DNA of 64,000 nt from Sambucus nigra (taxonomy: Eukaryota; Streptophyta; Magnoliopsida; Dipsacales; Adoxaceae). Position numbers and translations under genes: made by a program. Each line of letters starts with the position of its first letter. Position 1 is the first letter of the stretch. Where the stretch lies: the NCBI GenBank assembly GCA_949130495.1, contig OX422217.1, positions 573,782,606-573,846,605 on the forward strand, read 5' to 3'. Below the pieces are notes generated by a model, which saw only the letters and a list, made by a program, of their open reading frames with translations, searched no databases and was not told the origin of the DNA. Shown one piece after another: positions 33,637 through 46,478 of the stretch.

Positions 33637-34332
33637 CTACAAGAAGAAGCATCGAGGTTTGAGAGGGATCGAGTCGTGTGTTGGAAGACTTTCTGTCTTG
33701 TATTTATAAATTCCGTACTTAGTGGATTTGTGGCTAGGGTCGTCCGAGGTTGTTTCCCGTCTTGAATTTTTCCTCGTACATCGCGGCGTAGTGGATTGAT
33801 TGTTTATTTTATCTTTTGCATTTTTAAACTCTTTGAACAGTGGAGGTAATTTATCAATAATTACAGCCACCTGAAATTGCTCAGCTAAAGCCATGCCCTC
33901 AGAAATTATTTCATGGACAATCATTTGCAAATCATGGGTTTGAGCAACAACAGATTTGTCATCCGTCATTAGAAATTTCAAATAACGGCTGACGACATAT
34001 TTTGTAGCACCCGCCTCCACCGTGTCATATTTTTTAAACAATGCATTCCAAACATCTTTTGCAGTTTTATAATTGGCATAATAGTCATAAAGTTCGTCAC
34101 TTAGAGCATTCAAAATATAATTCTTGCACAGAAAATCATTTTCGTCCCAAGTTCTAATTGTTTTGCTTTTCTCGACAGTAGGTAGATTATTTACTACGGG
34201 TTTGCCAAATTGAACACACGATGCGACTTTTTTCGTAGTTAAATAAAATAGCAGTTTTTTGCTCCAACGTTTAAAATGGGTGTCTTCATATTTGAAAGGC
34301 TTATTAAGGTTGCTTGAGTTAATTTTGTCCAT
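33637..34332 (-). pseudogene. Ty1/copia gag, 3'-truncated
   Basis: The open frame starts at ATG 34332 and shows the copia UBN2/gag pattern: a FKRWSKKLLFYLTTKK N-terminal motif, then WNALFKKYDT (family WD.L...Y), then YLKFLMTDDKSVVAQTHDLQ, then IIDKLPPLFKEFK. These are the conserved capsid segments in their normal order. The frame stays open for 231 codons, so the gag is young or little decayed. After about residue 180 the sequence no longer matches gag, and no zinc knuckle, protease or pol follows. The element is thus cut about 0.5 kb upstream of the GH3.9 start codon. Confidence 0.75.
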
Positions 34333-35200
34333 GGCAGAATTTCAGAACACATTAAAATTGTTGTAGCAGCAGTAAATTAAATGCAGAATTAAGGAACGAA
34401 ATTACCCAATTTTGGAGCAAATAAATCCGAGACAGAAAGAACAAGAAACCCAGGAAGTAGGTACAATCTAGAACACGGTTGAGTCACGGACAATGTCTCT
34501 CTCTTTAAGGGGTTTCGCGACTCTGCCAATGTGTGCTGACAGTCAGAAATGCCTCGCCACCCCGAGGATAAAACAACCTCCAATAAATAAAATAGGGATT
34601 GATAAAGCACAAAAATCAATCTGGTCCATGTACATCCATTCGTAATAATTGCTCGAGTCTAATAATAAATCTGGGGTGGATTTATTACTCCAGAACCAAA
34701 AAATATTGAGAACCGTTTTTCTGTGTGTGTTTGTAAAAGTTGCAGATGTTCAGTTATTAAAAAACGGAGGCGTAACTCCTCTTTTATTGAACAAAAATAA
34801 TGACGTTGGTGGCACACAACGTGGAGAGAAAACTGGGACAACGTGGACAAGTGTGTTGAAAGTTTCAACAGATAAAAGAAAACGTTTTTTAATTTTCGGA
34901 ATTAAAAAAAACGTTAAAAATTAATTTTTTTAAAGCCCAAAAAACAATTCTGTATTTGTCCAACAAATTATTTCTTAATGAGCCCAAACCCAGGACCCGG
35001 ACACGGGCCGGGTCGGACGGCGGTGGCGCACGCGCGCAACTTGGCCCAATAAGTCCCCCACTCATACACACAAAACATCTAATGCCCAAAGGGCTTGCCC
35101 ATTTATTCCAAATAAATTGTAAATGTACCCAACTCATTTCAACTCACCCATCGATATGAGACACACTGCCTAAAGACATTTTTCAAAGTTTGCACTTAAC
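34333..35200 (-). mobile_element. Probable leader and 5' LTR of the copia gag fragment
   Basis: The sequence upstream of the gag start includes a GC-rich patch (34986-35040) and promoter-like AT-rich parts. No primer site or second LTR was recognised, so the limits are guesses. Confidence 0.3.
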
Positions 35201-37074
35201 AACAGTTGTCAAACAGCCGTATTCGAACAATATGGTTATCAAATACAAATTCCCTAAGACACAATGGTACAAATTGATCATGCATATTTGAGCAATTTTC
35301 CTTAAGAAATGTTTTTCGTGGGAGTGGGGCATTAAGAAGTCATAGCATTTTTTTTTCTAGCTCTCCTATTAAACGAAGCCTTAGAGTTTATTACCATAAA
35401 TATTGGATTAGTTATTTGGTGACATAATGATTTAAAGAAATTGGGTAATGTTTTTCATATGTAGTGATTGAGGAGGACCCTAATAAAGCACATTTGTGAC
35501 ACAAATTTCAAACCCTCATAAACGGTAGATTCTAGATATCAATTAGTAATGAGATTGAGATTGTTAGTGTCTGGTTTACATCATGGGATTCTCCATGCTA
35601 AAGCCTTGTTCTCTTTTCTTGCCACACTCCATTTCTTTCTTTGTTTACAAGAATAATATAATGCAAATGACGTGTAAAACATGAAAAGAGATCCGTACTT
35701 CTTTCTTTAGATAGAAACCCGATTGGCTAACAAGTCTCCCAAGACAGTTAAAACAAACAAAATCATTCGTATAATACTTTAATAGAAAAGGATTGATAAA
35801 AATAGAAGAGAAAAAGGTAATAATATTAAATTTTTACGTATAAACTAAACTTTTTATTTTACTTTAGTCAACGTGAGGTTGGAATTGTGTTCGAGTGTTG
35901 ACATGGATATTATCACATAGACCACGTCAAATGGAATGAGACTTCGACACTAAATTACCCGTCTATGGGCAATTCGGGTTATAATCATTTGACACGTATC
36001 ACACTTACACCATATATTTAACGTTAGTTTTACATAGCCCTATATTTGGAACCGTATTATGACCTAATGAGTGTGTAAGTCATAAATTATTTTTGACTCC
36101 ATAAAAATTGAACAATCGATGGGATGAAAAACAACATGTGATCGTTACATAAGAATTAGGTCTCAATTAAATCGCAAAGTAAGATTAGTTAAAGTTTTTT
36201 TTCATTTCATGTCCCAATTAACCAACACGATATGCCACAAAGACACAAATTTTAAGAAATAATATATAAATTCTATAAGACCTGACATGACATGACGCGA
36301 CATGAAATGATGCGACGTGATTCTTCAATCGTATTTATTATTACCCCTGACTAGATTAGAATCAAACAAGTAACTCTAGACAATACATCACTCTTTTGAG
36401 GGTATCCAAGGGTCATTCAATGTCCCCATTAGCATAAAGATTTTTATACTTAATTGGACTACAATTATTCGTGAATCTAGCTAGGCCTCTTTCTTAGTGA
36501 CGGCTTTGCAATGACGAAGAAGAAAAACAATTTGAACCGCACAATGAGGTTTATCCCAAAGGCTCATAAGACATCCTTATCCAAACAGTAAAGCAAAACA
36601 CAAAGGGGCATCTTTTAGTGAGCGTACCACTCATGACTGAGGTTGGTGCTCGCCGCGGCCTCCTACAATTTCTGTTTTTTCCCCCAAACAGAAATATGCA
36701 TGCATTCATTTTACAACTAGTGACAAACGTATATGTATATATATAACTCCCCAAGTACGTAGCATTGAATTAACAACTAAAACAAATCAAAGTACATTCA
36801 AATTATCCATTTTATTTTTATTCAAATTGTAACATTTGAATAAAATAACATATCATCAAAAAATAACATTCCAATATCTTAAATAATGAATCAAATCCCT
36901 ACACTTTTATCAACTCTAAACCTAAAATTAATTTTAATATGGACCCTAGCATTACAACACCATAAAATTAAGGGGATATACCAAATAATCCATCGAACCT
37001 TTTTTAATATATGTTTGTTCAAAAAGTTCCTTACAACATGAAAACACTAAAAAAAATACGCTTTAGGGAAGGCC
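35201..37074. other. Gene-free AT-rich stretch
   Basis: No gene is recognised. A 'gacatgacatgacgcgacatg' style degenerate repeat is present at 36280-36320. Short open frames have no family resemblance. Confidence 0.5.
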
Positions 37075-37082
37075 ACCGGAGC

Positions 37083-38287
37083 GAGAGCCGGCTCTAGGTA
37101 TAGGCGGGTTAGGCCGCCGCCTATGGCCCTCGATTAATTGAGAGCCCCTTCCGGAAAAAAAAAATTAGGTGTAAAAAAAAAAGCCGCCCTTAAAAAAAAA
37201 AAATTAGTTATGAAAAAAATTAGAGTTATCATTTAAGAAAAGACCCCTCCCAAAATAAAATTTATTCTATTTAAAATAAACCCACACACTAAACCCAACA
37301 ACTACATAATAACCCACCCACACACTAAAAAATAAACCCACACAATAAACCCACCAACCCAACCAAACTCATTTACTTATTCTATTATATAATAACTTTC
37401 TCATTTCTCTCACCCACTTCGTTCTCTCGCTCTTCTTTTCTTATAAATTTGTTTGTTTTACTACTAATATTTGTGTTGTGTTTTTTTTTTGTAGATTCCA
37501 ATTTGTTATTTGGACATTTGCAAATTAAAATTTGAGATTGCTCTCAAATTTGTTTGTTCAATATTGTTGAGAATCTTGTGATTTTGTGATTAATTTTTGT
37601 TTTTGCAAATTACACTTGTTGTTGTGTCAATATGTCTACTAGAAAATATCCTTCCGGTCACAAAAAAAAAAAAAAATAAATTGAAGAAGAAACATCAAAA
37701 CTTGCGGGTTCACTAAATAAATATTTTAATAATAAAATTAAAAAATAGATGATGAATATCAAAATATAGAAGATTTAGATAATGAAAATGTTGTTGAACA
37801 TCAAAATTTAGAAGAATTAGATAATGAACAATTAGAAAATGAACGTGTAGATGCTTTACCACTAGATATTTATGCTCCGGCTAATTGAAAAAATATTGAT
37901 CAAAATTTGATAGACACAATGGTAAAAAAAGGTCCAATAAGTGATAATGATATTACTTTTCCTAAAGATATAGAAAATAGGCATTTTTCTACTATACGTT
38001 ATACTTTTTATTGAAAAAATGGAGAAAAACGTAATAGAGATTGACTAGTGTACTCACGATCCGAGGATAAGGTTTTTGTTTTTCTTGTAAGTTGTTAAAA
38101 AAGAATATAAATAAAACTTAATTTGCAAATGAAGTAGTAAATGATTGGAAAAATATAAGTATGCGACTTAGTAGTGACCTCGAAAAATGCGGGAATAACA
38201 CATTTTTCTTAATTTGATTTTTTTTATATAAAAAGGCCCCATTTTGATTTTTCGCTTAGGACCCTGAAAACTATAGAGACGGCCCTG
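37083..38287 (+). mobile_element. Decayed hAT element with TTF/ZMYM1-like transposase remnant
   Basis: An exact 8-bp duplication ACCGGAGC (37075-37082, 38288-38295) flanks the element. The ends GAGAGCCGGCTCTA and complement CAGGGCCGTCTCTA form inverted repeats typical of this hAT lineage. An interior plus-strand reading from ATG 37632 (MSTRKYPSGHKKK) continues through stops to DIYAPAN, then DTMVKKGPI, then FPKDIENRHFS and WLVYSRSEDKVF. That order matches the TTF-type zinc-finger N-terminus of zinc finger MYM-type protein 1-like hAT transposases. Several Trp codons have become TGA, and the catalytic part is deleted, so this is an internally deleted, inactive copy. Confidence 0.75.
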
Positions 38288-38295
38288 ACCGGAGC

Positions 38296-41200
38296 GCCGA
38301 CAGCGGGTGGGTGGGATGGGGAGGGAGGTGAGGTGAGAGTGCCGCTAGCGTGGACCTTTATAAAATAAGTGTTTGGGGGACTTTTTGGAACACAATAAAA
38401 AGGGTTAGAGTCAATTTGTATTAAAAAATGTTTGAGGGGCTTTTTTATATTTGATACTAAAATTAACCGTAAAAGTTCAAGAAAAAGGGTTTATATAAAA
38501 TCTTTTAGATTCCTATTAATTTCAAAATAAAAACTCCTTGATTATTATTAAGTTATAGGAATACGATTTGGGGGAAAGCTTTGAGGCCATTTAATTTCTG
38601 GACTATTTTGAAACTCTTGATAAATGACCAATATACAAATATGAACTTAAATACTCAATTATTAATATACAATCAATTGACTGGGAACTTATTACACATT
38701 TAATAAGCGAGTAATGCGAATGATATATTGTTTTGGGACACTATTGGAGGACACATGACATGTGTTCGTATTTCTTTGTGGACACATTATGTGAGACATA
38801 TTACAATTAAGTTTCCACTAATGAAACAGGGACATGTGTCTTGATCATTATCCTCAACATCTATACACAAATACTCAATGTCGCATAACCTCTCCCAATG
38901 AAAACTCAATTAACCACAGAGATGAATTATCATGTTACATATACAAGGAAAAAACATTTTTAATTTGAGTTGGTTAATTAAATGGGTTTATCTTATTAAT
39001 TAAAGTGTTTGGGCAGGGTTTGAATGAAGAATATATTCGGGGTATACTAAATTGTAGAAGGTGAGGTTGGGGCATTAGTATAAAGGAAATATATAAGTTT
39101 TTGGGCGGGCTACAATTCATGTTTACCCCGGCAACGTTGCGACTCCCTATCACCACGTAAGCAAACTAGTTGTATCAAGTAATTTCATTTTTAAACGCTA
39201 CCGCATCTCACTGAGTTTTATCGATCACACATCTTATTGGGATTTATTGAGTCCTATCGAGTCACACGACACGAGTCACGTAATAGTAATCTGTTTCATT
39301 AATCAAGGGGTTTTATCAGATAGATTGCTATAACAAGATGGAGGACCACCCATTAACTCGTAATTTATTGTGAATGTATCATTTTACACTCAACATGCAT
39401 CTCTCTCTCTCTCTCTCTCGTGGAAGTTCAAGGTTATAGTCATTAGAAGAGCTTGTTTGCCTCCATGGGAAGTTGGGAATAATGCACGAGAAAGCAAACT
39501 TTAGTGTAGCATGTTTAAAACCTTCAATGGCTAGGTGGATCACATAGCTAGCGTGCCATCACTAAAATCATGCTGTCCTCCATTACCTTCTTGGAAGTAT
39601 TATCCGTACATGCCATGACATGATTCCATTTGTACATCAACAATTCAAGGGAACACCTTATCCATACTGTGCAAATTACCACAACATTATTATTTTTTAT
39701 TTGGGTTATTTAACTATATATACTTTATATAGTCTTCTAATACCATCTCCATAGCAGTGAATAATTTTTGTCCCCCCCAAATGATCCAATGATATTTTTA
39801 ATAAAAAATAAAAAATTACTCCAACTCCTTAGTATTAAGCAAAAAATTAGAAAAATATAAAGCGACAGTTCAATTGTTGTGGCATACTGAAAAATAAATT
39901 AAAAGCCGAAAAGCTTTAATATTAATATATGTTAATTATTAAAATGGACAAACTTTAACCACTATATAATTAGGAAAGAATAAGTTTATAGGTTTAATAC
40001 TATGCTTTCCCCTCAAAAAATGAGGTAATGGCCCCTTTTACCGATGTGTGTTTCCCCCTTGCTATTATAGGGTTTTCCCCCATTATAAGTAGAGGTTGGA
40101 TAAGATACTGTAACCGATTGAAATAGTGACTGTATATAACATTGCTCAACGCTTGTTTTTTCAACAATGTTGTATTTATTAGATTAATTTTAAACTAACA
40201 ATAGTTAAAGGTGTGTGAGATACTAATTATAATAAACACAATTTAATTGCTAATGCTTAGAAGACTAAAATATGCAGTCTAGACTTGCAGCATTTATTAT
40301 CTTATAACTGTATAAGCTGAGAATATAATATTTTATCGAAAATCTCTCTCCTAGCTCGTGCTAGTGATTTATTTAACATCAATACTAAACACAATCAACC
40401 AAATCACAAATAAACGCAATGAATGGAGGAATAGGTTCGATAATTCCTCCCTAGTTAATTCCGGTAGAGTAATTTTATAATCTCTGGCTAAAGATACATT
40501 TTATATGTTCATTGGTGTGTAGGATATGACATCCCGACATATGTATCTAAATTGTCTTAATAAGGTATCCCCTAAAATTACTTTTCCACTATGTTAAGAT
40601 TAGGTCTAACTATAGAACATTGGTTGACAAATGACATATATTTCAGTAGTTATACGGAGACACCTTTTATTGATACTATTTAAGTGACACCCTGATGTGC
40701 ATGGATGGATCCACATGAGGGCGAGGACTAAATGCTCCTCTTGAATTTTCCAAACAAAGTTAGTGTACTATATGTAAAAATAGAAACTTAAAGGGTAAAA
40801 AAAATATGATAAGTTTGCATAAAACTCGAATTGAAGCTATAATTTGAATAAAACTCTAATTAACAAAAAACAAAATCCCCTTGGGGGACTCCCACCTCCA
40901 AATCCCTGACACCACTTGAAACTTTAACTCTCGATTCACAAAGCCTGAATCGTCGCTGTTGATGTGTCACCATTTATGTGACACCTTGTAGTGTCCATTA
41001 AATGGTGTCAATAAAGGAGGTCCGAATAATTATTCCATATATGTTCCCAGTAAAAGTGGATTTCACGTTTTATTAACTTATATAGCACATCTCCTAAACC
41101 CAATACAGTAAGTTTCATTTGCAACTAACTCACTTCTCTAAGGGCTAGGTTTTTTTCATGGTTCCATCTGCCTTTTGGAGACCTTCCCCCGGTTACTGCT

Positions 41201-41520
41201 GCTCTAAATTGTATCTCAAATATTACTCTTTGAATAAATAGAGGACATAAGATGTGTCTCTAAATTGTTTCCCAACGTGTCTTCAAAAAATTACTGCGGG
41301 AGGGAGTAATTTAAGATATAGTGGGGTCGGCACCAATTTTTTACTCAATGGATGACAAATTACTTAATTATATGTCTCCAAATAGTGTCTCTGGAAAAAT
41401 TACTTGCTTCATTGAGTTACGATTAAGTAAGACCTTCTACAAATTTTTCTTTATAATTCAATACTTTACAAATGACATGTTTATGTCTCTCTAAATTTTG
41501 TCCCGGCAAAATTAGTCGTT
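38296..41520. other. Gene-free stretch with a possible MITE
   Basis: No gene is recognised. 40654-41024 has imperfect inverted ends ('ggagacaccttttattgata' at the left and 'tgtcaataaaggaggtccg' at the right), suggesting a decayed MITE without a clear target duplication. A (CT)n tract lies at 39402-39418. Confidence 0.4.
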
Positions 41521-41534
41521 CCATTTAAACCTGA

Positions 41535-42250
41535 CAAAATGAGGCACGACACGATAACACGACACGAATCGACACGAAGTTATAACTTAATGGGTAGACC
41601 CTTAATAGGTTTGGGATATATTAGTGTCAACCCGATAAGACACGTTAGTTAACGGATCGGGTTAGTGTTGACCCCCTTCACCCGTTAATACCCTATAAGA
41701 CTCGTTATGACCCATTAATTTTAGTAAATAAAATATACTCTTGAAACTTAAAAATAATTTATGCAGCATAATGTTAATTTATCATAATGAATTTTACTAA
41801 ATGAGAGATTTAGTTATGTCAATGAATTAATGGGTCTACTTGGGTTAAAAAATGAGATAATATGTAACCTTGTATACAATTCAAAACAAAAAATTATCTT
41901 AATGGGTATTAACGAGTGAACACGACACAACACGTTAACATAACGAGTCGGGTTTGGATATGATTTTTTCACACGATAAAAAAATTATCCGTTTAGACAC
42001 GACCCTAGTAAGATCCGAACACGATAAAAAAACGACACGAACATGATAAAAAACGACACGAACACGATAGGGTCCAACTTAATTCTAACTTAGTAAGATC
42101 CGAACACGATAAAAAACGACACGAACACGATTCAATACAACCCATTGACATCGCTAGTTCCACTAAGTTAGAATTAAGTTGGAATCGTGTTCGTATCGTT
42201 TTTTATCGTGTTCGGATCTTACTAAGTTAGAATTAAGTTGGACCTTATAC
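41535..42250. repeat. 'cacgac/cacgataa' repeat-rich MITE-like region
   Basis: The left part repeats 'cacgacacgaa' words and 'cccgttaa' motifs common in a plant hAT MITE group. The right part is a rearranged array of 'aacacgataaaaaacgacacg' type units. Possible target duplication TCGTTCCA / TAGTTCCA is weak, so the limits are approximate. Confidence 0.45.
42071..42244. repeat. Near-perfect inverted repeat, 63-bp arms
   Basis: The arm 42071-42133 and the complement of 42182-42244 differ at one base. The 48-bp spacer itself contains a further copy of the 'ctaagttagaattaagttgg' segment. Confidence 0.85.
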
Positions 42251-42997
42251 TACTTTAGACCAATGTTTTACAAGCGACATATCATCAAAATAAAGTAGGG
42301 TTTCATGTTTAAGTAAAACTGGTACAAAGGTACAGTAAAGCAGGTTTCATAAGTAATTAACGCACTTTTCGCGGGGCTAGGTTTTTTCATGTCTCTATGA
42401 TGAAAGCCACATGATAACACCAAAACGGAAAAAACAAAACAAGGGACTTCTGGATAAAGAATGTGTATCTCATGCATGAGCAATAGTTGTTGCCGGCAGC
42501 ATAGTGGGGGTACAGCCTTTTGGGGATAAACATCTAGCTTTAATAGGAAAGTGGGGTTGCTTTTTATATACCTAGTGCGAATTATTACAAAGTGTTTACG
42601 CGATTATGCACAATGGCAAATTTTTCATATTATGTAAAATGTTTATATGTTTTGTCAAACTATTTACTTAGTCCGGCCAGTTGGAAGTAAGTAGTCAAAA
42701 GTCTTCAGTACAAGAAAAATAACCTTTTGCAAAGAATTTTTCATCAAGGAAGTTAATTGCATTATTAAAGTATACTATGAAAAGAAAAATTAAAAAATAT
42801 TTTTACAGAGGAATTATCAAAACCCTTGCAAAAAAATTAGGGAGGTCAATTTTCCCGCTAGCAGGGGAGAAAAATAATTCATTGCGAACAAATATGTTTT
42901 TTATGTTAAAATCATGTCGTTCTAAAATACTCATTTCAAACCCCTCTCCCCCGGCCCGGTTTTCTATACTATCTCCCACCCAAATTTCCTGTCAATT

Positions 42998-43037
<40 letters not shown>

Positions 43038-43362
43038 AAAAGATTCCTTTCGCTTCCTCTCCCCCACACCCCTTGTAGCAACCCCTTCCACCTTGGCTCC
43101 CCCTTTACATGGACTGACAATTTTTTACACGATAATCCATTTACGATAATAGTTCGAACATGACACGATTAGTTTGTATAGATTTAAGAGTATCAAAAAT
43201 TTATACTTAAATAAAAATCAACGCGATCCGAAAATGACCCCTACTACATGATGGTTCCCCCCCCCCCCCCCCCCAAACTAATCTTTCTCCCCTCTCTCGC
43301 CCAGTCCTTCTTTCTCCCTATTTTATCAAATATACTAGATTGGTATATTTCAACATAAGAGC
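42251..43362. other. Gene-free stretch with simple repeats
   Basis: No gene is recognised. (CT)n occurs at 42992-43034 and a poly-C run at 43257-43274. The open frame at 42777-43163 spans the CT repeat and is not gene-like. Confidence 0.5.
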
Positions 43363-43450
43363 AACAACAATGGTGAGGCCTCCACGAAAGGCATAATACC
43401 ATACACATGTGAGGTTTACCTTTCGCCCGCGTGGTCGCGCTATACTGGTG

Positions 43451-43487
43451 GAGCTTCCTACGAACAAAAGAAGTTCGTAGGAAGCTC
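43451..43487. repeat. Perfect 15-bp hairpin near the Harbinger left end
   Basis: GAGCTTCCTACGAAC, a 7-bp loop AAAAGAA, then the exact complement GTTCGTAGGAAGCTC, about 90 bp inside the left terminus. Confidence 0.9.
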
Positions 43488-43778
43488 TAACGTCTCTCTA
43501 ACGGCTAGTAACGGCTAGTAAACGGCTAGTTAATTGTGCATAAATAATCAGCCCAGAAACTCTAATCCTCTACTCCTCTACTCCTCTACTGCTTCCTCTA
43601 CTGCTTCCTCTACCACCTCTACTACTGCTTCCTCTATCACCTGTATACTCCATAAACAATAATCCTTCTGCTTCCTCTACCACCTCCCAACTCCTACTAC
43701 TTCCTTTGTACTCCATCCAACTTCTTCTTTCTTGTTCCCAAATAGATTTTATTCCATAATTCAGTAGATTTAAATATT

Positions 43779-45879
43779 ATGGATGAAAAAAAATGGAAAA
43801 AATATTTAAATATCGGCAAGCGAAAGAAGCACGGATCCACATCAACGGCCAATCCTACTCAACCTCCGACAAGTGAATCTGTTGATCCCGTCTACAAGCA
43901 TTACGCCCGTATTTTCGATGGTGATACACACGCATCAGACGGGCAGACGCCCATTATAAATGGTAATAAATTTGAATTTCGGGGTAATTGGGCGGGGCCA
44001 ATGAAACTATATAAATTGATCGGAGATAATAAACGACGATAAAAGAATTTATCGATGGTGCCGGTTTATTGTCCAATTTATTTTCAAGGGTGATGCCGAA
44101 TTCCGACCAGTGCATTGTGACAGCGATGATCGAACGTTGGTGGGACACGACGCATACATTCCAACTGCCATTTGTTGAAATTGCGTTCACGCCTATGGAC
44201 TTCACGATGCTTTCAGGTATTATTTAATTCGTATTAAATCCCTTATTTAATTTTATTTATGTTCAATCTAAATAATTTCAATGTGTACAATTAATTTTCA
44301 TATTATTTTTATATATGATTTGTATTGTTAATTTTTGTACAGGTATCCCGATTAGGCAAGGGCTACCCATTCTAAATTTGCCTATAGAAAAATACACAAA
44401 TTTTCAAAATACCGTGAACGAATTTTCCCCCCAAATTCATATATAACGATTTTCGGGTGCGGGAATCCCGGTTGCCGACCTTAAGAAATACATTGTCAAT
44501 TTTGTGAATCAACCGGACCTTCCCGATTACATGATGTCAGTCATAGCTCGAGCATTTTGGTTTTATGTAATTGGAAGTCTATTCTTTCCAAATGCCAATT
44601 CCACGGCGGACCTCGGGTTTTTACATTATTTGGAGGATGTTGTGGCGATTGGCACCTACGATTAGGGTTCGACAATTTATGCCCGTACAATATGGTCAAT
44701 GGACAAAGCGAGCAGACGATCGTTAACTAGTGTCGAGTGTATGTGGCAATTAATAGAGGTACAATTTATAACAATATTATTTTAATGTTTATGCATTATA
44801 TATTTAGTAACAATTAATGTACATGTATTCTAATCAATTTAATTTATCTTAATATTTTGCAGTACTTACATCACGAGTATATGGCGACCGCGTGTCCGAT
44901 TATCGTTGATCAGACCGTAGATGTATGGCCTCGAATATTTCGTTGGTCAAAGTCGAACAGGAGTTGGGCAAAAGGCGCGTAATGATTTAATATATCGGGC
45001 AGCCAGCATCAACTTGAGATACGGTCCCCTGAATCAATCATATGGCAACCATACGAGACGTCGATGTACCGACATAACGATTTCATTACATACGCATATC
45101 ATTTATCTGGGCTGCGTATGATTTTTTAAGATCCATTATTTAAAGGATTTTGGTACTTGGGTGACCGGGCATTTCGACAGTTGACAGGCCAAATTTGTAT
45201 AGCAGACAACCCTCCCCGAAATTTGAGCTCAGTCCCACAATCCGAATACCAAGCCGCCCTTGCTCAGAATTGGCCTCTTGCAAATGCGCATACATCAGTT
45301 GTGACCCAAGAAGAGTATGATATATACTGGAAAGCAGTTTTGCAGGGGCCCTTACTTCCGGCGATGGCACGTTATGTTAACGTTGATTTGATTGGGGTTG
45401 GGACAGTGGCACCATCAACATTGCGTATCCCAAGGGCGCCAGCTCCAATTAACCAACCTTCTGAGTATCATACAAAGTTTGCATCGGTTGGCCCTACACA
45501 AACACATGCGCCTAGGCAAAGTTAGACGGTAGACGTGGGCCTTCCGCAGGGTGCTTCATACGAAAGAAGTGTGCCGCGACCTGAGTTCCCAACGAATGCT
45601 CCCCCAGCGCATGCGTTGTCACAATTAGAATGGCGTTCTGCATTCATCAACGCAGCAGATAATATACGTGGTCTTCGTTATTTACTCCTTACTGAGACTC
45701 GAGAGCGTGAGGATAGGATTGAGGAACTCGAGCGACAACTTGCCGCCTGTAATGTGCGTGGTACAGGTCCTACCGTTAGTGGTCCGAGCTACAGCCGTGA
45801 GGATGTTTATGTACCTCAACCATCTCAACCATATGGAGGATATCAAACGCAACCGAGCTACAGCGTTGATCTGGGATAG
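43779..45879 (+). pseudogene. Plant mobile domain (PMD) gene remnant
   Basis: PMD proteins (MAIN/MAIL1-like, also found in transposons) act in plant gene and transposon silencing. Three exons can be read. The first, 43779-44216, has a 1-bp frameshift near 44040, before KEFIDGAG and IERWWDTTHTFQLPF. The second, 44343-44758, has AFWFYVIGSLFF and LEDVVAIGTYD. The third, 44863-45879, has IIWQPYE, FWYLGDRAFRQL and a polar C-terminus with a short coiled coil (ETREREDRIEELERQLA). Introns are GT-AG. The MIERWWDTTHTF...EI.FTP.DF.ML pattern is the PMD signature. At least five in-frame stops or shifts (for example near 44040, 44444, 44663, 44980 and 45127) show it is not functional here. The remnant lies in the same strand sense as the Harbinger transposase downstream. 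Confidence 0.72.
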
Positions 45880-45998
45880 GATTATGACTATGGGAAGAGG
45901 CCATCCTGATTGTATTCATTTTATTGTATTTTATTCAATTTTTTATTATGAATTCATTTGCAACAGACAACTTAAATCTATTGTATTCATATTATTAT

Positions 45999-46235
45999 AT
46001 TGCTGGCACACAAATCGATGGCACACTAACTGATGGAACACAAATCGTTGGCAGAATTATTGAAGGCACATAAATCGATGGCACACTAATCGATGACACA
46101 CAAACCGTTAGCACAATTATTGAAGGCACACTAATCGATGGTACACTTATCAATGGCACATTAATCGATAACACACTGAAACGATAATTATTACATGGCA
46201 CACTAACTGATAACCGATTAAAATAAGATGTCATG
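45999..46235. repeat. Degenerate minisatellite 'tcgatggcacacta'
   Basis: About a dozen imperfect 18-24-bp units built on 'aatcgatggcacac' follow the PMD gene. Confidence 0.75.
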
Positions 46236-46478
46236 ACACCCTAATCTATATTGATTACATGGCAAACTAATCTATATTGATTACATGACCTATAAATATT
46301 CGTTGTTTCAGATGTGTATTCCTCCAAAAATCGAGTTATAATTTAGTACATAAACCTCGTAATGCATAACTATGAGTACATGCCTGACGAAGATTCAGCC
46401 TTCTTAAACCATGTTCCCAAGAAAAATTTGTCCGGGCAGAAGCTCCCATAGCATAATTGGTCACCACCTAAAGAGGGA

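Noticed and set aside
41535..42180. Direct repeats of 'aacacgataaaaaacgacacg' considered as a CRISPR-like array
   Set aside because: Spacing and units are irregular, units are degenerate, and this is plant nuclear DNA; it is a rearranged MITE-like repeat.
42777..43163. 128-codon plus-strand frame
   Set aside because: Openness comes from the (CT)n repeat; no domain, promoter or splice context.
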